A stretch of 35,017 nt of DNA from Cylindrodendrum hubeiense (taxonomy: Eukaryota > Ascomycota > Sordariomycetes > Hypocreales > Nectriaceae): the NCBI GenBank assembly GCA_014621425.1, contig JAANBB010000417.1, positions 1 through 35,017 of the forward strand, given 5' to 3'. Made by a program: the position numbers and the translations under genes. Under the pieces are notes generated by a model. The model was given only the letters and a program-made list of their open reading frames with translations, ran no database searches and was not told the origin of the DNA. Shown here in pieces: positions 1 through 10,835 of this stretch. Numbering within the stretch: the first letter of the stretch is position 1; the number at the start of each line of letters is the position of its first letter.

Positions 1-2
1 AC

Positions 3-308
3 CTCGATCCGCGCGACGCTGCCGCCGCCGATGTCCCCAGCTCCGGCGCCGGTAGCGCCACTCATCTAAGCTCCGCAGCAACGACCCCCGGGACCGCCCC
101 GAGCGCCGCGCACTCCGATCCGCCGAACCCCAAGGATGACCCGCGGTCCGAGGACGCGGCGCCTATGCTTATCGGCATCGTGGTCGCTGGGTCCGCTGAG
201 GAGGCTAGAGAGGCTCGCCGCGCAGCTGCGAGGCTGGAGCACGTCGGCAGAGAGTTCCAGAGAGAATGGGTAACCGAGAGCCAAGGACATGACGACGGAT
301 CGGAATGA
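3..308 (+). CDS. C-terminal part of an unrecognised protein (5' end outside window)
   Basis: Frame 3 is open from the left edge of the window to a TGA at 306-308, giving about 101 residues. Third codon positions are strongly C-biased, as in the recognised genes nearby, which is the main reason to call it coding. The visible tail begins with an Ala/Ser/Pro/Thr-rich low-complexity part, passes through a short hydrophobic stretch (MLIGIVVAGSAEE) and ends in a charged, probably helical segment (EEAREARRAAARLEHVG) and an acidic terminus. No known domain is recognised. It converges on the transketolase gene, whose stop lies 490 nt downstream. It could be a final exon rather than an uninterrupted frame, since no start is visible. 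Two overlapping minus-strand frames lack the codon bias and were not preferred. Confidence 0.55.
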   Translation, partial: LDPRDAAAADVPSSGAGSATHLSSAATTPGTAPSAAHSDPPNPKDDPRSEDAAPMLIGIVVAGSAEEAREARRAAARLEHVGREFQREWVTESQGHDDGSE

Positions 309-798
309 GAGCATATGCGAATGGGCCTATTTATGGCGTGGTCAACGCGCGCGCGCCATGATATTACGATTATGAGTGATGCGAAAAGACCAAGAGGTAT
401 GACAAGAAGGAGATTGACTCTGGGAGAAGCCCCTGTCGTGTCCTCGGTAAACAGCAACTCAACTTGTCTTCTTATAAAGGCGAGTGAGGCGTTGTGGTGG
501 CTGGGTCTAATATAGCTGCTGGGTTGGTTGGGTAGGGTCGAAAGGGGCGAATGGATGGAGGGATACGGAGTTTTGGATTTAGATATAGGACGGCACTCTG
601 TTTACGCGTTTCGGAGCGCACTCGACATTCCGCAAGAGCATCCATAGCAGGCAGGGACTGTTCTAAAAGGTCTTTGAATTCATTTCGAGACGTCTATTTA
701 ACCATTACCTGCTCCATAAACCATCATCACGGCATAAACATTCCCGCCGTCTCCAGCGCGTCCAACCCTCGTACGTTGTCTTAATTTTTCTTATTCGC
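309..798. other. Convergent intergenic region, no gene seen
   Basis: This is the shared 3' region of the left-edge partial gene and transketolase. Short frames on both strands have no coding bias or recognisable motif. It presumably holds both 3' UTRs and polyadenylation signals; nothing more specific is supported. Confidence 0.6.
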
Positions 799-3459
799 TT
801 ACTGGAGCTGCTCGAAGGCACGGTTAAGCGTGGAGCGGACGGGGACGCCCTTCCAGAAGTCGACGGTGGCAACGGCGCGCTTGGCAATGCCCTCGGGGGT
901 GAACTCGAACTTCTGCGGCGGGGGTTAGCAAGGGTTTGTGCGGGGAAGTCTGGGGGTTATGCTTGGCTTAGCCAGGGGGGTCACTTGCGTTGTAGACATC
1001 CTTGTAGGGACCGGAGGCACCGAAGCGGTTGAGGCCGAACTGCTCGTGAGCGTATCGCTCCCAGCCCAAGGTGGTCATGACCTCAATGGACAGCGCGGGG
1101 ATACCGTCGGGCAGGACGGAAAGGCGGTACTCCTTGGTCTGCTGGTCGAAGACCTCCTGGCAAGGCATGGAGACGACACGGGCCTTGATGCCCTGCTCGC
1201 TGAGCAGCTTGGCAGCGTCGACGGCGATGCCCACCTCGGAACCGGTGGAGAGGAGAGTGACATTGGCACCCTCGACTTCGTGCAGGACGTAGCCACCCTT
1301 GGCGGCCTTCTCGATGGTCGAGCCGTCAAGCTGGGGAAGGTTCTGGCGGGAGAGAGCAATGATGCTGGGGGTGCTCTTGGAGGTCAGGGCGACGTAGTAG
1401 GCACCGCTGGTCTCGTTACCGTCGGCAGGGCGCCAGACCATGCAGTTGGGGAGGGCGCGGAAGTGAGCGAGGGTCTCAATAGGCTGATGGGTAGGGCCGT
1501 CCTCACCCAGACCGATGGAGTCGTGGGTGGCAACCCAGATGTTGCGGACCTGGGACAGAGCCGACAGACGGATGGCACCGGCAGCGTAGGAAACGAAGTT
1601 GAGGAAGGTACCGCTGTAGGGGAGGATGGTACCGTAGGCGGACAGACCGTTCATGATGGCACCCATGGCGTGCTCACGGACACCGTATCGGATATATCGG
1701 CCGGAGTAGTCACCGAGACCAGTGTTCTCGGGCTGGAAGTCGACGGCATCCTTCCATCGGGTCAGGTTGGAGCCAGTCAGATCAGCGGAACCACCGACGA
1801 GCTCGGGGATGACAGCCTCGACCTTGCTGAGGACAGTCTCAGACAGCTTTCGCGAAGCGATGGCGGGGTCGGCGGTGGTGTAGACGGGAAGAGCCTTCTC
1901 CCAGCCCTCGGGGAGGTCGCCAGTCTGTCGTCGCAGAAGGTCGGCGTGCTCAGCAGGGAAGGTCTCGCCGTACTTGGCGAGGAGCTGGTTCCACTCCTCC
2001 TCAGCGGCGGCACCATCAGAAGAGTGCTTGCCGTAGAGATCGTAGACCTCCTGGGGGACGGCGAAGGTCTCATCGGGGTTGAAGCCAAACTTCTCCTTGA
2101 GCTGCTTGATATCATCGGTCTTGAGGGGAGATCCGTGGACACCGTGGGTGCCCTGCTTGAGGGAGCCGTAGCCGATGGTGGTCTTGAGCTTGATGAGGGA
2201 AGGCTTGTCAGTGACGGCCTTGGCCTCCTTGATGGCAGCCTCAATGGCAGCGAGGTCGTTGTCACCGTCCTCGACGGTGACGACGTGCCAGCCGTAAGCC
2301 TCGTATCGCTTGGCAACGTCCTCAGTGAAGGCAACGTTGGTGTTGCCGTCAATGGAGATGTGGTTGTCATCCCAGACGGCAATCAGGTTGCCGAGCTGGA
2401 GGTGACCAGCAATGGAGGAAGCCTCGCCGGAGACACCCTCCATGAGGCAGCCATCACCAAGGAAGGCGTATGTGTGGTTGTTGACGATATCGAAGCCGGG
2501 CTTGTTGAAGGTGGCAGCGGTGTGAGCCTGGGCAATGGCGAGACCGACAGCATTGCAAATACCCTGGCCGAGAGGGCCAGTGGTGACCTCAATACCGGGG
2601 GTGTCATGGGCCTCGGGATGACCGGGGGTCTTGCTGCCGACAGTCTACAAGCGAGGAAATCGGGCCGTCAGCGAAAACTCATGCGGTGGCGAAGTTACAC
2701 CGGAGTACTTACTCGGAAGGACTTGAGGTCATCGATGCTCAGATCATAGCCGAAGAGGTGGAGGAGAGCATACTGGAGCACGCAGCCGTGGCCGTTGCTA
2801 GGGGTTCGGTGGGTCAGCTTGGGACGTCATGTTGTTGCGGCTGCGGCTACGGCTACGGCTGCAGCTCGGCGCTGCGCTGCGCATGGGTGAAGTGAGGACT
2901 CACGAGAGAACGAAGCGGTCACGGTTCAGCCACTTGGGGTTCTTGGGGTTGAAGGTCATGAACTTGTTGAAGAGAACGTGGGAGACCGGTGCCATGCCCC
3001 TGTTAGAGAATCGTCAGCATCGTAACTCTTATCATGGTTTGGCTTCGTCGGTGACGGGGGAGAACTCACATGGGAGCACCGGGGTGACCCGAGTTGCTCT
3101 TGAAGGTGGTATCAGCCTGTAGGGCCATGTTCGTCAGCACTCATTGATCTCTCGACGACTCATTCCATCCGTCTCGCGCACGAGAACAGCAGCGACGCGA
3201 CCTTCCAGCGGAAGCTGTCGTGGTGCTCGCCTTCTCTTGCTTGCCTCTTCGCAGCTCCCACAGGTCCTCACCAAAAACCCGCCCCTGCATGCGACGCTCT
3301 CGCGTTGAATGGCGGGGCATTTTTTTGGCCGCGGTGGCGGGGTAATGGTCGAGCTGGAGGAGCTGGAGGGGGAGGCAGAGACGGAGGGGAGGAGGGGCGA
3401 CTTACCGCGAGCACGCGGATGGTGTCGATGGCCTTCTTATCAAGCTCGCTGAAACCCAT
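799..3459 (-). CDS. TKL1: Transketolase, six exons
   Basis: Thiamine-diphosphate enzyme of the non-oxidative pentose phosphate pathway; it moves two-carbon ketol units between sugar phosphates in the cytosol. Exons, 5' to 3' on the minus strand: 3459-3406, 3116-3070, 2999-2904, 2797-2713, 2644-989 and 912-799. Together they make 2052 nt, 683 residues, the usual length for fungal transketolase. Visible motifs: start [15 protein letters not shown]; the catalytic-site segment [14 protein letters not shown] (His29); the diphosphate/Mg-binding GDGCLMEG near residues 157-164; DDNHISIDG; the central-domain [12 protein letters not shown] and [15 protein letters not shown]; and the C-terminal ELSIEV-type region followed by [12 protein letters not shown]. 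The last intron (913-988) has a GC rather than GT donor; splicing it joins KDVYN to KFEFTPEG exactly as the family requires. Intron 1 is unusually long here (289 nt). The start is fixed by the conserved N-terminus. Confidence 0.97.
913..988 (-). other. GC-AG intron (last intron of transketolase)
   Basis: On the minus strand the exon ends TACAAC and is followed by GCAAGTGACC. The intron ends GCTAACCCCCGCCGCAG, with a clear GCTAAC branch site 9 nt before the acceptor AG. No GT donor nearby keeps the frame and the conserved [13 protein letters not shown] junction, so the GC donor is the supported choice. Confidence 0.85.
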
Positions 3460-3490
3460 TTTGACGGATGTATCTGGAACTGGTTATGTG

Positions 3491-3552
3491 AAGAGGGAAG
3501 AGGGAGAACAGGAGGAGGAATGGGAAGAAGGAGAAGAAGAGGAGAAGTAGAA
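3491..3552 (-). promoter_or_regulatory. Pyrimidine-rich tract upstream of transketolase
   Basis: Read on the gene's strand this is a nearly pure C/T tract located 32-93 nt before the ATG. Such CT-rich stretches commonly sit at the transcription start of strongly expressed fungal housekeeping genes. The tract is seen; the promoter role is inferred. Confidence 0.4.
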
Positions 3553-5504
3553 GTCTGTTGTCGCTGGAGGGGTCGTGTCATGTATTTAGCAGTCCCCAGT
3601 TTTAAATCTGGCTGGGCAACTGACTGTACGGAGCGCTGTGCCTGTCCGTGTACCTGTCCGTGTACCCCGTACCTGTCCTACCCAAGTTGCCTCTAGCATT
3701 GACGACTGTCTACCTATAGCCGCCGCCCGGGGGCATCCCGCCCTTGGGAAGCTGGAGCGATGGCCTGGAGGGGACGCCGTTTCCGTTGGGAGGCTTTCCA
3801 GGTGCTCAACCCACTGAAGTCCGTAGCGCTCGCCGCTCGCCGCAAGTGACCCGCGGGGGCGCCCAGTTTAGGGACATGGCACCCCGGCGAGGCACGCCGA
3901 GTGGGGTCCCGGTGGGGGGCTTGCACAGCGCTGGGGCCAGTGACGCCAGGGACGCCCCTCCTTCGCTGCCGCTCGCCGCACTTTGTTGCACCTCATCCTT
4001 ACCAAGCGTCGCCACCAGAGGCTGCCCCGTCGCATGTAGTCGCCCACCACTGGAGGCGGCTGTACTATGTAGACCACGTTGAGACAGCTGCTCCAGTCAA
4101 GATCGTCGAGATGGGCACTCGCGAGCACAAAAACCCTGCGCATGCCTGCCCTTGACGCAATCCCCCTCAATCCTCCTCCCGTTCCGCCCGTTCGTTGCTC
4201 AGACCAACTCCGCGGTGGAGCCCCTGGATCGTGTCTGCGTCGCCTAGCTCGTCGTTGACTGTTGCTTACTACGTAGTAGTTCAGCAGCATCCTCGCCATC
4301 TCTGACGTCGGTTGTTGCTCGCTCCGTCGCTCCGTCGCTCCCGTCGCTGTCTCGATGGAGCTCCCATGTCACGGATATGTTGCAGTCTCAGCGTACATGC
4401 TCGTGGGAGTTGCGGCTTTTTTCCCCGGCTCGCCGTCGAGTCAACACGCGCCCACTAGGCTGCGTGGTGTATCTCCGCCCTGGGAATGGTGCTTGGAGAT
4501 ATTTCGCTCAACCATCCGGATAGACTCTAGAAGGCTCTCTCGATGTGCCACCTCGCCAAATTACCCGGAGGGAGGGGCAGACTGAGGTGCTGGCCACCCC
4601 CGCGGGGGGGTGACTGTGCTCCGCGACCCGGTGTCCGAGTCGGACAACACTCCGTCGTCGCCGTGCTTGGCCGTCGCAGGTCGAGTTGGATCAGTGTGGG
4701 TTGACGCAGTTTGACGGCCTCAACCACGCAACGGCTCAACCACCAAGCTTGCTGGTTGGCTCGGCTGCTGGAGCCTTGGGCTGGCCATCCGCACCAATCC
4801 AGGCCGGAGCCAGGCCATTGGTCGCGCGGGCATAGAGGCGCTGGAGCAGTAGCGCACCGTCTCGGGGGTTTGAGGTTAGAAATGCGATGGTCGGAGCCAT
4901 GCTCCAGCCGTGGTCGGAGACGGGGCGCCGATGCACGAGGCGACGAATCGCCTTGCGCCGGCGGAATGTGTCTGCGCTCGGCAGATTCGGCGGCGCTGCC
5001 CTGCCCAAGCAAGGCCAAGCCGCCCAGGTACCTAATGTCAGCGCAAGGTAAGAAGAGCTGCTGCCGCGCCTCGCACCTCGTAAGCTGTTATCAAGGGATT
5101 GGTAAAGTCTGTTTGTTGCCCACCCATCATCACGTACGCACCCTGTCAGCAGCCCACCGTGGTGTGCTCTGAGACGTCATGCCGTCGGAGCTTCCAGTTG
5201 CGGAACACATATAACATCATCTTCTTCGCCGTCCGGTCTGTCGGTGAGCGCGAATCCCTCACCTTGGCTGATACGTTAGTCCGTGGTGTGGTGTTGGGTA
5301 CCCCCAACGCGATTGGGGAGTTTTCAATGGACCATAGTAATAGAATTTTCCGGGTTGGCAACCTCCACCAAGCGACGAACCACAACTTCACATTTCACAC
5401 GAGATTCTTATCAAAATCCAGGCAGCCCAGCGCCCCCCCAAACAAGCTCACGTTCCAGTTCCTGTTCCAGAGCAGGATCCCTGTTTAATCACCCACATAG
5501 GGCA
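3553..5504. other. Divergent intergenic region between transketolase and BMT6-like gene
   Basis: About 2 kb with no supported gene. Several 70-160 codon frames occur on both strands but overlap each other, lack recognisable motifs and end without splice consistency. Small repeats are present: a 12-nt unit CCTGTCCGTGTA twice at 3641-3664 with a further CCTGTCC at 3671, and an 8-9 nt CGCTCCGT unit repeated around 4317-4350. The region probably holds both promoters. Confidence 0.5.
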
Positions 5505-6629
5505 ATGGTCCAAAAGAAGTCAGTCAAAAAGGCTGCAGCTGCAGCTAGGAGGGCGTCCAAGGCGCCCGCCCAGCCAGAAGCCCCCCCTTTACCCTCCTCT
5601 ACCAGTCTCCAGACCCCCGCGGAGCAGCAGCGCCTGCTCAACATCTTCGCCGATGCCTTTGGAAATGTCCTGGGGGCAGACGAATTCCCTACGCTGTTGC
5701 AAGAGTTGAAGCAGGCGCTCTTTAACCGTGATTTTGCTACTGCCTTTGGACGGGAGGACTATGTGCAGGCGTATGCCGCGAGATGGAGCCCCACGCGTGC
5801 TCTTGGCTATGTGGATGTCTTCCTGAGTATCCGAAAGTATCTGAAAGAGATGGTTGACTCGGAAGAAGAGGGCAAGGTTCTCGAGTCTGCCGAGGTGGAG
5901 GGCTCGACAAGTGGAGAGAAGGTGAAGGATACAACATCTCCGCCCGCCGCCGCGGGGAAAGGCGGCATGCTGCGGATGGTCTGCATTGGCGGTTGCGCCG
6001 CAGAGCACCTCGCTTTCGGCTCCTATATCCAATCCCAAGACCTCACTGGTCGCCTCACTCTCGTCGATTCCGGCCCCTGGTCCTCCGTGAACGACATCCT
6101 CGAGGCCAAAACCACCTCGCCGCCGCCCCTGTCCAAGTACGCATCAGACGCAGCCAAGGCCTCTAACCCGACCGCCCTGCTCCGGGATAACCAGCTCGCC
6201 CTCACCTTTACTCAGCAGGACATCCTCGCCTTGGAGGGCCCGGCACTGGCTGCCGTGGTTGGCGAGAAGCCCATCGTCCTGACACTCATGTTCACTCTCA
6301 ACGAGCTGTACACCCGAGGCGGCATCGCAAAGACGACGGCGCTGCTCATGGCCCTCGGACAGGTCCTCGCAGGCGGCAGCTTAGTACTGGTCGTGGATAG
6401 CCCCGGGAGCTACTCGGAGGCCGCAGTGGGAAAAGAGCAGAAGAAGTATCCCATGCAGTGGCTGCTTGACCATACGCTTCTGGAGACTGCGTCGCCAGGC
6501 TACAAATGGGACAAGTTAGAGTCCGAAGAGTCCAGCTGGTTCCGGCTTCCCGAGGACCTCTACTATCCCATACAGCTTGAGAACATGCGTTACCAACTAC
6601 ACCTGTACCGCTTAGAAAAATCATCTTGA
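5505..6629 (+). CDS. BMT6: 25S rRNA uridine-N3 methyltransferase, BMT6-like
   Basis: Single-exon gene of 374 residues. It resembles the Bmt6 family of SAM-dependent methyltransferases (the former DUF3115 group), which in yeast makes an m3U in 25S rRNA. Features seen: a basic, Ala/Lys-rich N-terminus (MVQKKSVKKAAAAARRASK) typical of nucleolar proteins; an N-terminal helical region with YVQAYAARWSPTRALGYVDVF; a Rossmann-type SAM-binding strand and loop MVCIGGCAAEHLAFGSY near residues 158-174; LTLVDSGPWSSV at 185-196; the family-typical LRDNQLALTFTQQDIL; and LTLMFTLNELY. The frame is open further upstream to 5283, but the ATG at 5505 is chosen because family-like sequence and the basic start begin there and the upstream part looks non-coding. 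It converges on the Sac phosphatase with only 86 nt between stops. Confidence 0.85.
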   Translation: MVQKKSVKKAAAAARRASKAPAQPEAPPLPSSTSLQTPAEQQRLLNIFADAFGNVLGADEFPTLLQELKQALFNRDFATAFGREDYVQAYAARWSPTRALGYVDVFLSIRKYLKEMVDSEEEGKVLESAEVEGSTSGEKVKDTTSPPAAAGKGGMLRMVCIGGCAAEHLAFGSYIQSQDLTGRLTLVDSGPWSSVNDILEAKTTSPPPLSKYASDAAKASNPTALLRDNQLALTFTQQDILALEGPALAAVVGEKPIVLTLMFTLNELYTRGGIAKTTALLMALGQVLAGGSLVLVVDSPGSYSEAAVGKEQKKYPMQWLLDHTLLETASPGYKWDKLESEESSWFRLPEDLYYPIQLENMRYQLHLYRLEKSS

Positions 6630-6715
6630 TTAAAGCATGCTGAGTTCGAGTAACGATGGTATCTACTTGTATCTGTGTTTCTATGTTGGGGCTTTGCTGG
6701 TTATTATGTAACGGC

Positions 6716-9700
6716 TCACGCCCACACCAGCTTCTTGATCGAGTGCCCAAGCTGCTCTAGCAACCCCGTGTTCCGCCGCGCTTCGTCTAGCGATATTATG
6801 TCCCCGTTTTCTAGTATACTCTTCTGCTCTTCGTCAGGCTTCGTCAGCTGATGCTCCAGCGCCAGCCGCTCAATCTCAGCACAAATAGTCACTACCTGCT
6901 GCAACTCTGTCTGCTGTGGGCCGTCTGTCCCTGCAACGGCCATGGACGAGTCCGTGTCCAGTGCCTTGAAGACGAGTCGGCGCAGGTCTGGCGACTGCGG
7001 TGGTTTCCCGGATAGGAGGCTAGCCAGGCTGGCGGGGATGCTGGCATCCTTTTCGTCTCCAGGACTGTTGGGCTTGCCCGCGATGTCACCACGGCTTGAG
7101 AAAGTCCGTGTGTTGGTACGCATGATGTCGCTCTTACCAGGGTGGTATGAGACAATGAACCCGACGTTCTTGGTCTCATCGATGTGTGACATGGAAATGG
7201 TTGAGGTGATGTAGGTTCCAAACTTGATGCCTATGATGTTTCCGAGTTGGATCCGCTCAAATGACGAGACCTTGTCCGACTTCCAGTCGAACCGACACAA
7301 GTAAAGTGCTGCATCTGTGAGGAGAAGGACAACCTCCTCGAGCGGGAAAGACTTGACCGTGTCGGGTGTGTTGGGGCTTAAAAGCACCCATCCGCCATGA
7401 ATTTCTTCCTTTTCATCGGCAACCACTCGCTTCTGGCAGAGCTCGATGGCCATCTGCCTCATTTTAACCGCAGACATGGCCGGATCCTTGGTCATCATGT
7501 CGCTCTCAAATTCTTCAAAGACCTTTGCAGTCACGTTTCCAAGAAGGAAGTCTATCGCTGCTTGACTAAAATAGTCGTTCACCATTCTGCCCAATTGTTA
7601 GCTTGTGAGTAGAATGAAGTCGAGTCTGGATGACATACCCGCTATAAAATCTTGCGACAGACAGCCCCAAGTCATTCAAAGCGCCACGGTAATCTCTCTT
7701 CCGAGTTCTCGTGTAATCACCCTTCATGGCTGCCGTGGACGTGTATTGTTTAGACACTGCGTCTCCGTTATCCGCCCAAAGCGTGTTGAACCAGGATGTC
7801 TCTTGATCCAACTGCGCGCTCATGTCGATCCCCTCCTCCCTCAGCTGTACCTCTAGCATATGTTTCCCAAACGAGCTCTGACAAACATTGGTACGGTCCA
7901 GGCAGTCCATACAATTTGTTCGCAATACGCCTTTCTGTTGAACCATTGGAACACCATCCTTTTGCACAGTGCTCCCAAACTCTTCCAGCTTTCCTCTCAT
8001 GCGTTCCAGCAGGTAGCTCACATTTTCAAATTTCATACCCCTACAAGCAGCATGAAAGTCGAACCATTCAAAAGGGATCCTTGTATCTTCAGATATCTCC
8101 TCGTTGAGTTTGTCAATGTTTGTTTCGTATGCGGAGCCAATGGCCTTTTCAACGCCACGCTTCTCAACGAGATTGACAATCTGTAGTAACCCGTAGTCCT
8201 TCATCAGCATCTCAAAATGCTTCCGGCAGGCGTTGAAGTTGGTTTCCGCAGAGTGCTGCAGTGTCGGGATTGGTTTGAACGAGTACGGTGACTGTGTAAA
8301 GAATAGAGGAATACTGCCTCTGATCTGCAAAAATGAGTAGACTTTGGAAGACGGATCCCATGTCGACGACGACAACAGTTGCTCAGTCTCAACATTGTTT
8401 GCAACAAAACCGTCCTGGTTAATACCGCGCCGGAGATATCTCAACCCAGCCCTCTTAGTAGATCTTCGAGATATTAGGGTGATGAGATATTTCCTCTCTG
8501 TCGGTCGAAGATCGATGGATGCCCTCACACTTTCGACAGGCGGGGACCCTGGGGGCGACTTGGAAGGCGAAAGGTTGGACAGCTCGACAGAGTCCTGTGC
8601 AGCCTCGTCCATCTGAGGGGGTTGGCTGTCCGCCACAAACGACCTTTGTCCAATGAACCCCTGCATCAAAGGCAGCGCCAGGGAATCATGGCCTGTCGTC
8701 ACGAAGGGCTGGAGAAGGTGTCGATTCCAGAAGAAGATGGGGTCTACCTGAGAATAGAGAGGCGCCTCAGTGTTGAGAGGTGATTGTCTCTTGGAGAGAG
8801 ACCTGGTAATGTCAAAGTCGTAAGAGAAATAGAAGCTCTGTGACGAACCAAAGAGAACCTGAACCGTCCGAAGCAGTTTTGGTAGTAATTCTGGTTCATT
8901 CACATTGCTGGGCAAGTCCTCTTCGATTGGCAGTTTTAGTACTGGGATGTCGGGTGCGGGCTTCGTTGATTCCTCCGGGACGGTTGGCGAATTACTCAAG
9001 CCCATGTTTCTCTTCTGGTCCAGAGTCCATCCGCTCCGGCTGAACCATCGCTGAGCAAACCTGCCATAACTGCCTCTCCGGCGTATGACATCCTCGGCTA
9101 CACTGCTCCTGGCAGAGTCTGGGCGTGCATCTCCATCCTCAATCACGGCATCATCGACTTCGTCCGAGGTCCTGGAAGGGAGCTCGACTTCTTCCTCACT
9201 GCTCTCACCATCTTCACTCAGGTCGTGGGTCTGCCGAGACAGGTGACGGGACGTCCTGCGGATGGACTCCTCGGCACCAGTCTTGGACGTACATGGCGTG
9301 ACGGCGACTTCGGTCACGACGTAGATGGGGTAGCCACAGATCTGTGCAACCTGTTGACGACGGGTAATGGTGATAAGGTAATTTAGTTTCGACACGGTGA
9401 TGAGGCCTGGAGAAGGTGGCGGGTTAGATATCTAGATGCCGCCTCGGTACCGGACAGGACGGTGAAGATGCTCAAGGTGAAGATGCTCAAGGTGAAGATG
9501 CTCAAGGTGAGGACGCGCGGAGGCGGGGGAGGGGCTCGGAAGTCGGAGGTCGGAGACTGGGACTCATACCGATGACGCCGAAGGCCTCGAAGGAGGAGTC
9601 AGGCTTGGAGGTGTCAGGGACCTGCTCGCGGGGGACCGACGATAGAGTCGCATCGCCGTACCTGATCCTCACGGGTTGGAATGGCCGCTGGCCCTTGGAG

Positions 9701-9768
9701 GAGAGCGGCTGGATGATGAGCCCGTCGATGGCTGCGCAAACAATGATCTTCCGAGCGACGCCTGGCAT
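6716..9768 (-). CDS. Sac-domain phosphoinositide phosphatase with hSac2 domain
   Basis: Three exons on the minus strand: 9768-9570, 9406-7639 and 7586-6716; 2838 nt, 945 residues. The SacI homology domain begins near residue 60 (FEAFGVIGLITVSKLNYLITITRRQQVAQICGYPIYVV in two spliced pieces) and contains the CX5R(T/S) active-site motif NCMDCLDRTN, with Cys565 and Arg571 by this model. It is followed by GDAVSKQYTSTAAMKGD. The C-terminal exon carries an hSac2-type domain (FEEFESDMMTKDPAMSAVKMRQMA, then HGGWVLLSP and LYLCRFDWKSDKVSSFERI). This arrangement resembles metazoan Sac2/INPP5F rather than yeast Sac1: no C-terminal transmembrane pair is seen, so a soluble or peripheral endosomal role is inferred. 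A long acidic Ser/Glu insert lies at about residues 128-165. Intron 1 holds a minisatellite. The ATG at 9768 begins MPGVARKIIV. Confidence 0.88.
9461..9505. repeat. 15-nt minisatellite, three perfect units, inside an intron
   Basis: The unit GGTGAAGATGCTCAA is repeated head to tail at 9461-9475, 9476-9490 and 9491-9505, and a fourth degenerate start GGTGAGGA follows. It lies wholly inside intron 1 of the Sac phosphatase gene (9407-9569), well clear of the donor and the TCTAAC branch site. Confidence 0.95.
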
Positions 9769-10279
9769 TGTGCGCGCGGTGCCCGTCAACGGCTCATGAA
9801 GCGAAAACCAGCGACGACAACGGTCAATTCCACTACAGATAGGGGCCCAGAAAGCAAATCCCTGCGCAAGTTTGAGGGAAGTACGGAGTGGCAAGTGGTC
9901 AGCTCCATCACCAGCTCCGGAAAATGCCCATGCGACTGCGGCGCCTAATCACCGACAGACCACATTGGTGGAGCAGACGTCATTGATAGACCTATCAGGC
10001 GTGGGGACGCAGCCCACGCCCTCTACGTTCGCCGCCAAGTCCGACGTCGCATGGGCTACATTTATACGGAGACGCTGGCATCCTTCTCGGCGCGGTGGGG
10101 AAACACAAGGCCATATTTCATCGTGATATATATTTTTTTGGTTTTCATCGGACGGCTTCAGTCTACAAAAACACCAAAATCGCCCCCTTCACGGACGCCG
10201 TCAAACCTAAAACAGATCCAATGGCAACCAGGAGCACCGTCCATGCATCGCATCTTTTTTCTCCGCTGCGCTGGGTATC
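9769..10279. other. Promoter region of the Sac phosphatase gene / 3' region of SNU13
   Basis: The two genes lie in tandem on the minus strand, so this 511-nt gap should hold the SNU13 3' UTR and the Sac phosphatase promoter. Frames of 75-90 codons on the plus strand show no motif. No other feature is supported. Confidence 0.5.
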
Positions 10280-10835
10280 TTAGATGGCGAGGCGCTCGAC
10301 CTTGTCGCGCATAGCCCGGATCTGGCCAGCCAGCTCGCTGGCATCGTTGCTGGTGATGCTGGCCGCAATGACGGCACGGCTCACACCGCAGGCTCGGCCA
10401 AGGTGCATCTTGCTGCTGACGTAGACGTAGGGGACTGTGAAAGTGGATCAGTATACTAGGCCATTTGCGACAGGATTGATGCGATTGCGCTCACCGTTCT
10501 TGTCCTCGCACAGAAGAGGCAAGTGGAGGAGAATGGCCAGAGGCTGGGTGTCGGCGGCGAGGATGACAATCTCAGAGACACCTCGGTTCAGGGTCTTGGT
10601 GGCCTCGTTGGCGCCCTTCTTAAGCTGGCGGGCGTCTGTTGGAGCAAGTCAGTCCATGTCCGGAAGGCATATCAATCGTTGGGGCTCGGGAACTTACGCT
10701 GGGAGGACTGAACAAGGTCGAGGAGCTCCTGCTCGAGCTTCTGGTCGGCCAGGGGCCAGGCTGCAAAGACGTTAACCTCACGAACCAATTTTCAACAAGG
10801 ATGCATTGCGTACCGGCGCTAGAATCGGCAGACAT
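10280..10835 (-). CDS. SNU13: Snu13 / 15.5K kink-turn RNA-binding protein
   Basis: L7Ae-family protein that binds kink-turns in U4 snRNA and box C/D snoRNAs, so it serves both the U4/U6.U5 tri-snRNP and snoRNPs in the nucleus and nucleolus. Four exons on the minus strand: 10835-10814 (22 nt), 10760-10698, 10635-10495 and 10434-10280; 381 nt, 126 residues, exactly the family length. Visible sequence: [18 protein letters not shown], then [18 protein letters not shown] (RNA-binding loop), [29 protein letters not shown] and the very conserved [17 protein letters not shown] near the C-terminus. The introns are 53, 62 and 60 nt with standard donors. Its promoter faces that of VMA3. Confidence 0.97.

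Noticed and set aside
938..2749. 603-codon plus-strand open frame opposite transketolase
   Set aside because: It is a shadow of the highly codon-biased transketolase exon; the product is a low-complexity Gly/Leu/Val/Asp-rich sequence with no domain.
4527..5172. Overlapping frames of 163 codons (-) and 153 codons (+) between transketolase and BMT6-like gene
   Set aside because: They overlap each other in GC-rich DNA, have no motif and no splice-consistent extension.
9502..9894. Start of the Sac phosphatase at the upstream in-frame codon near 9894
   Set aside because: The first 42 codons do not resemble the family; MPGVARKIIV at 9768 is the natural start. The minus-strand frame beginning at 9395 starts with a GTG inside the spliced exon and is not a true start.
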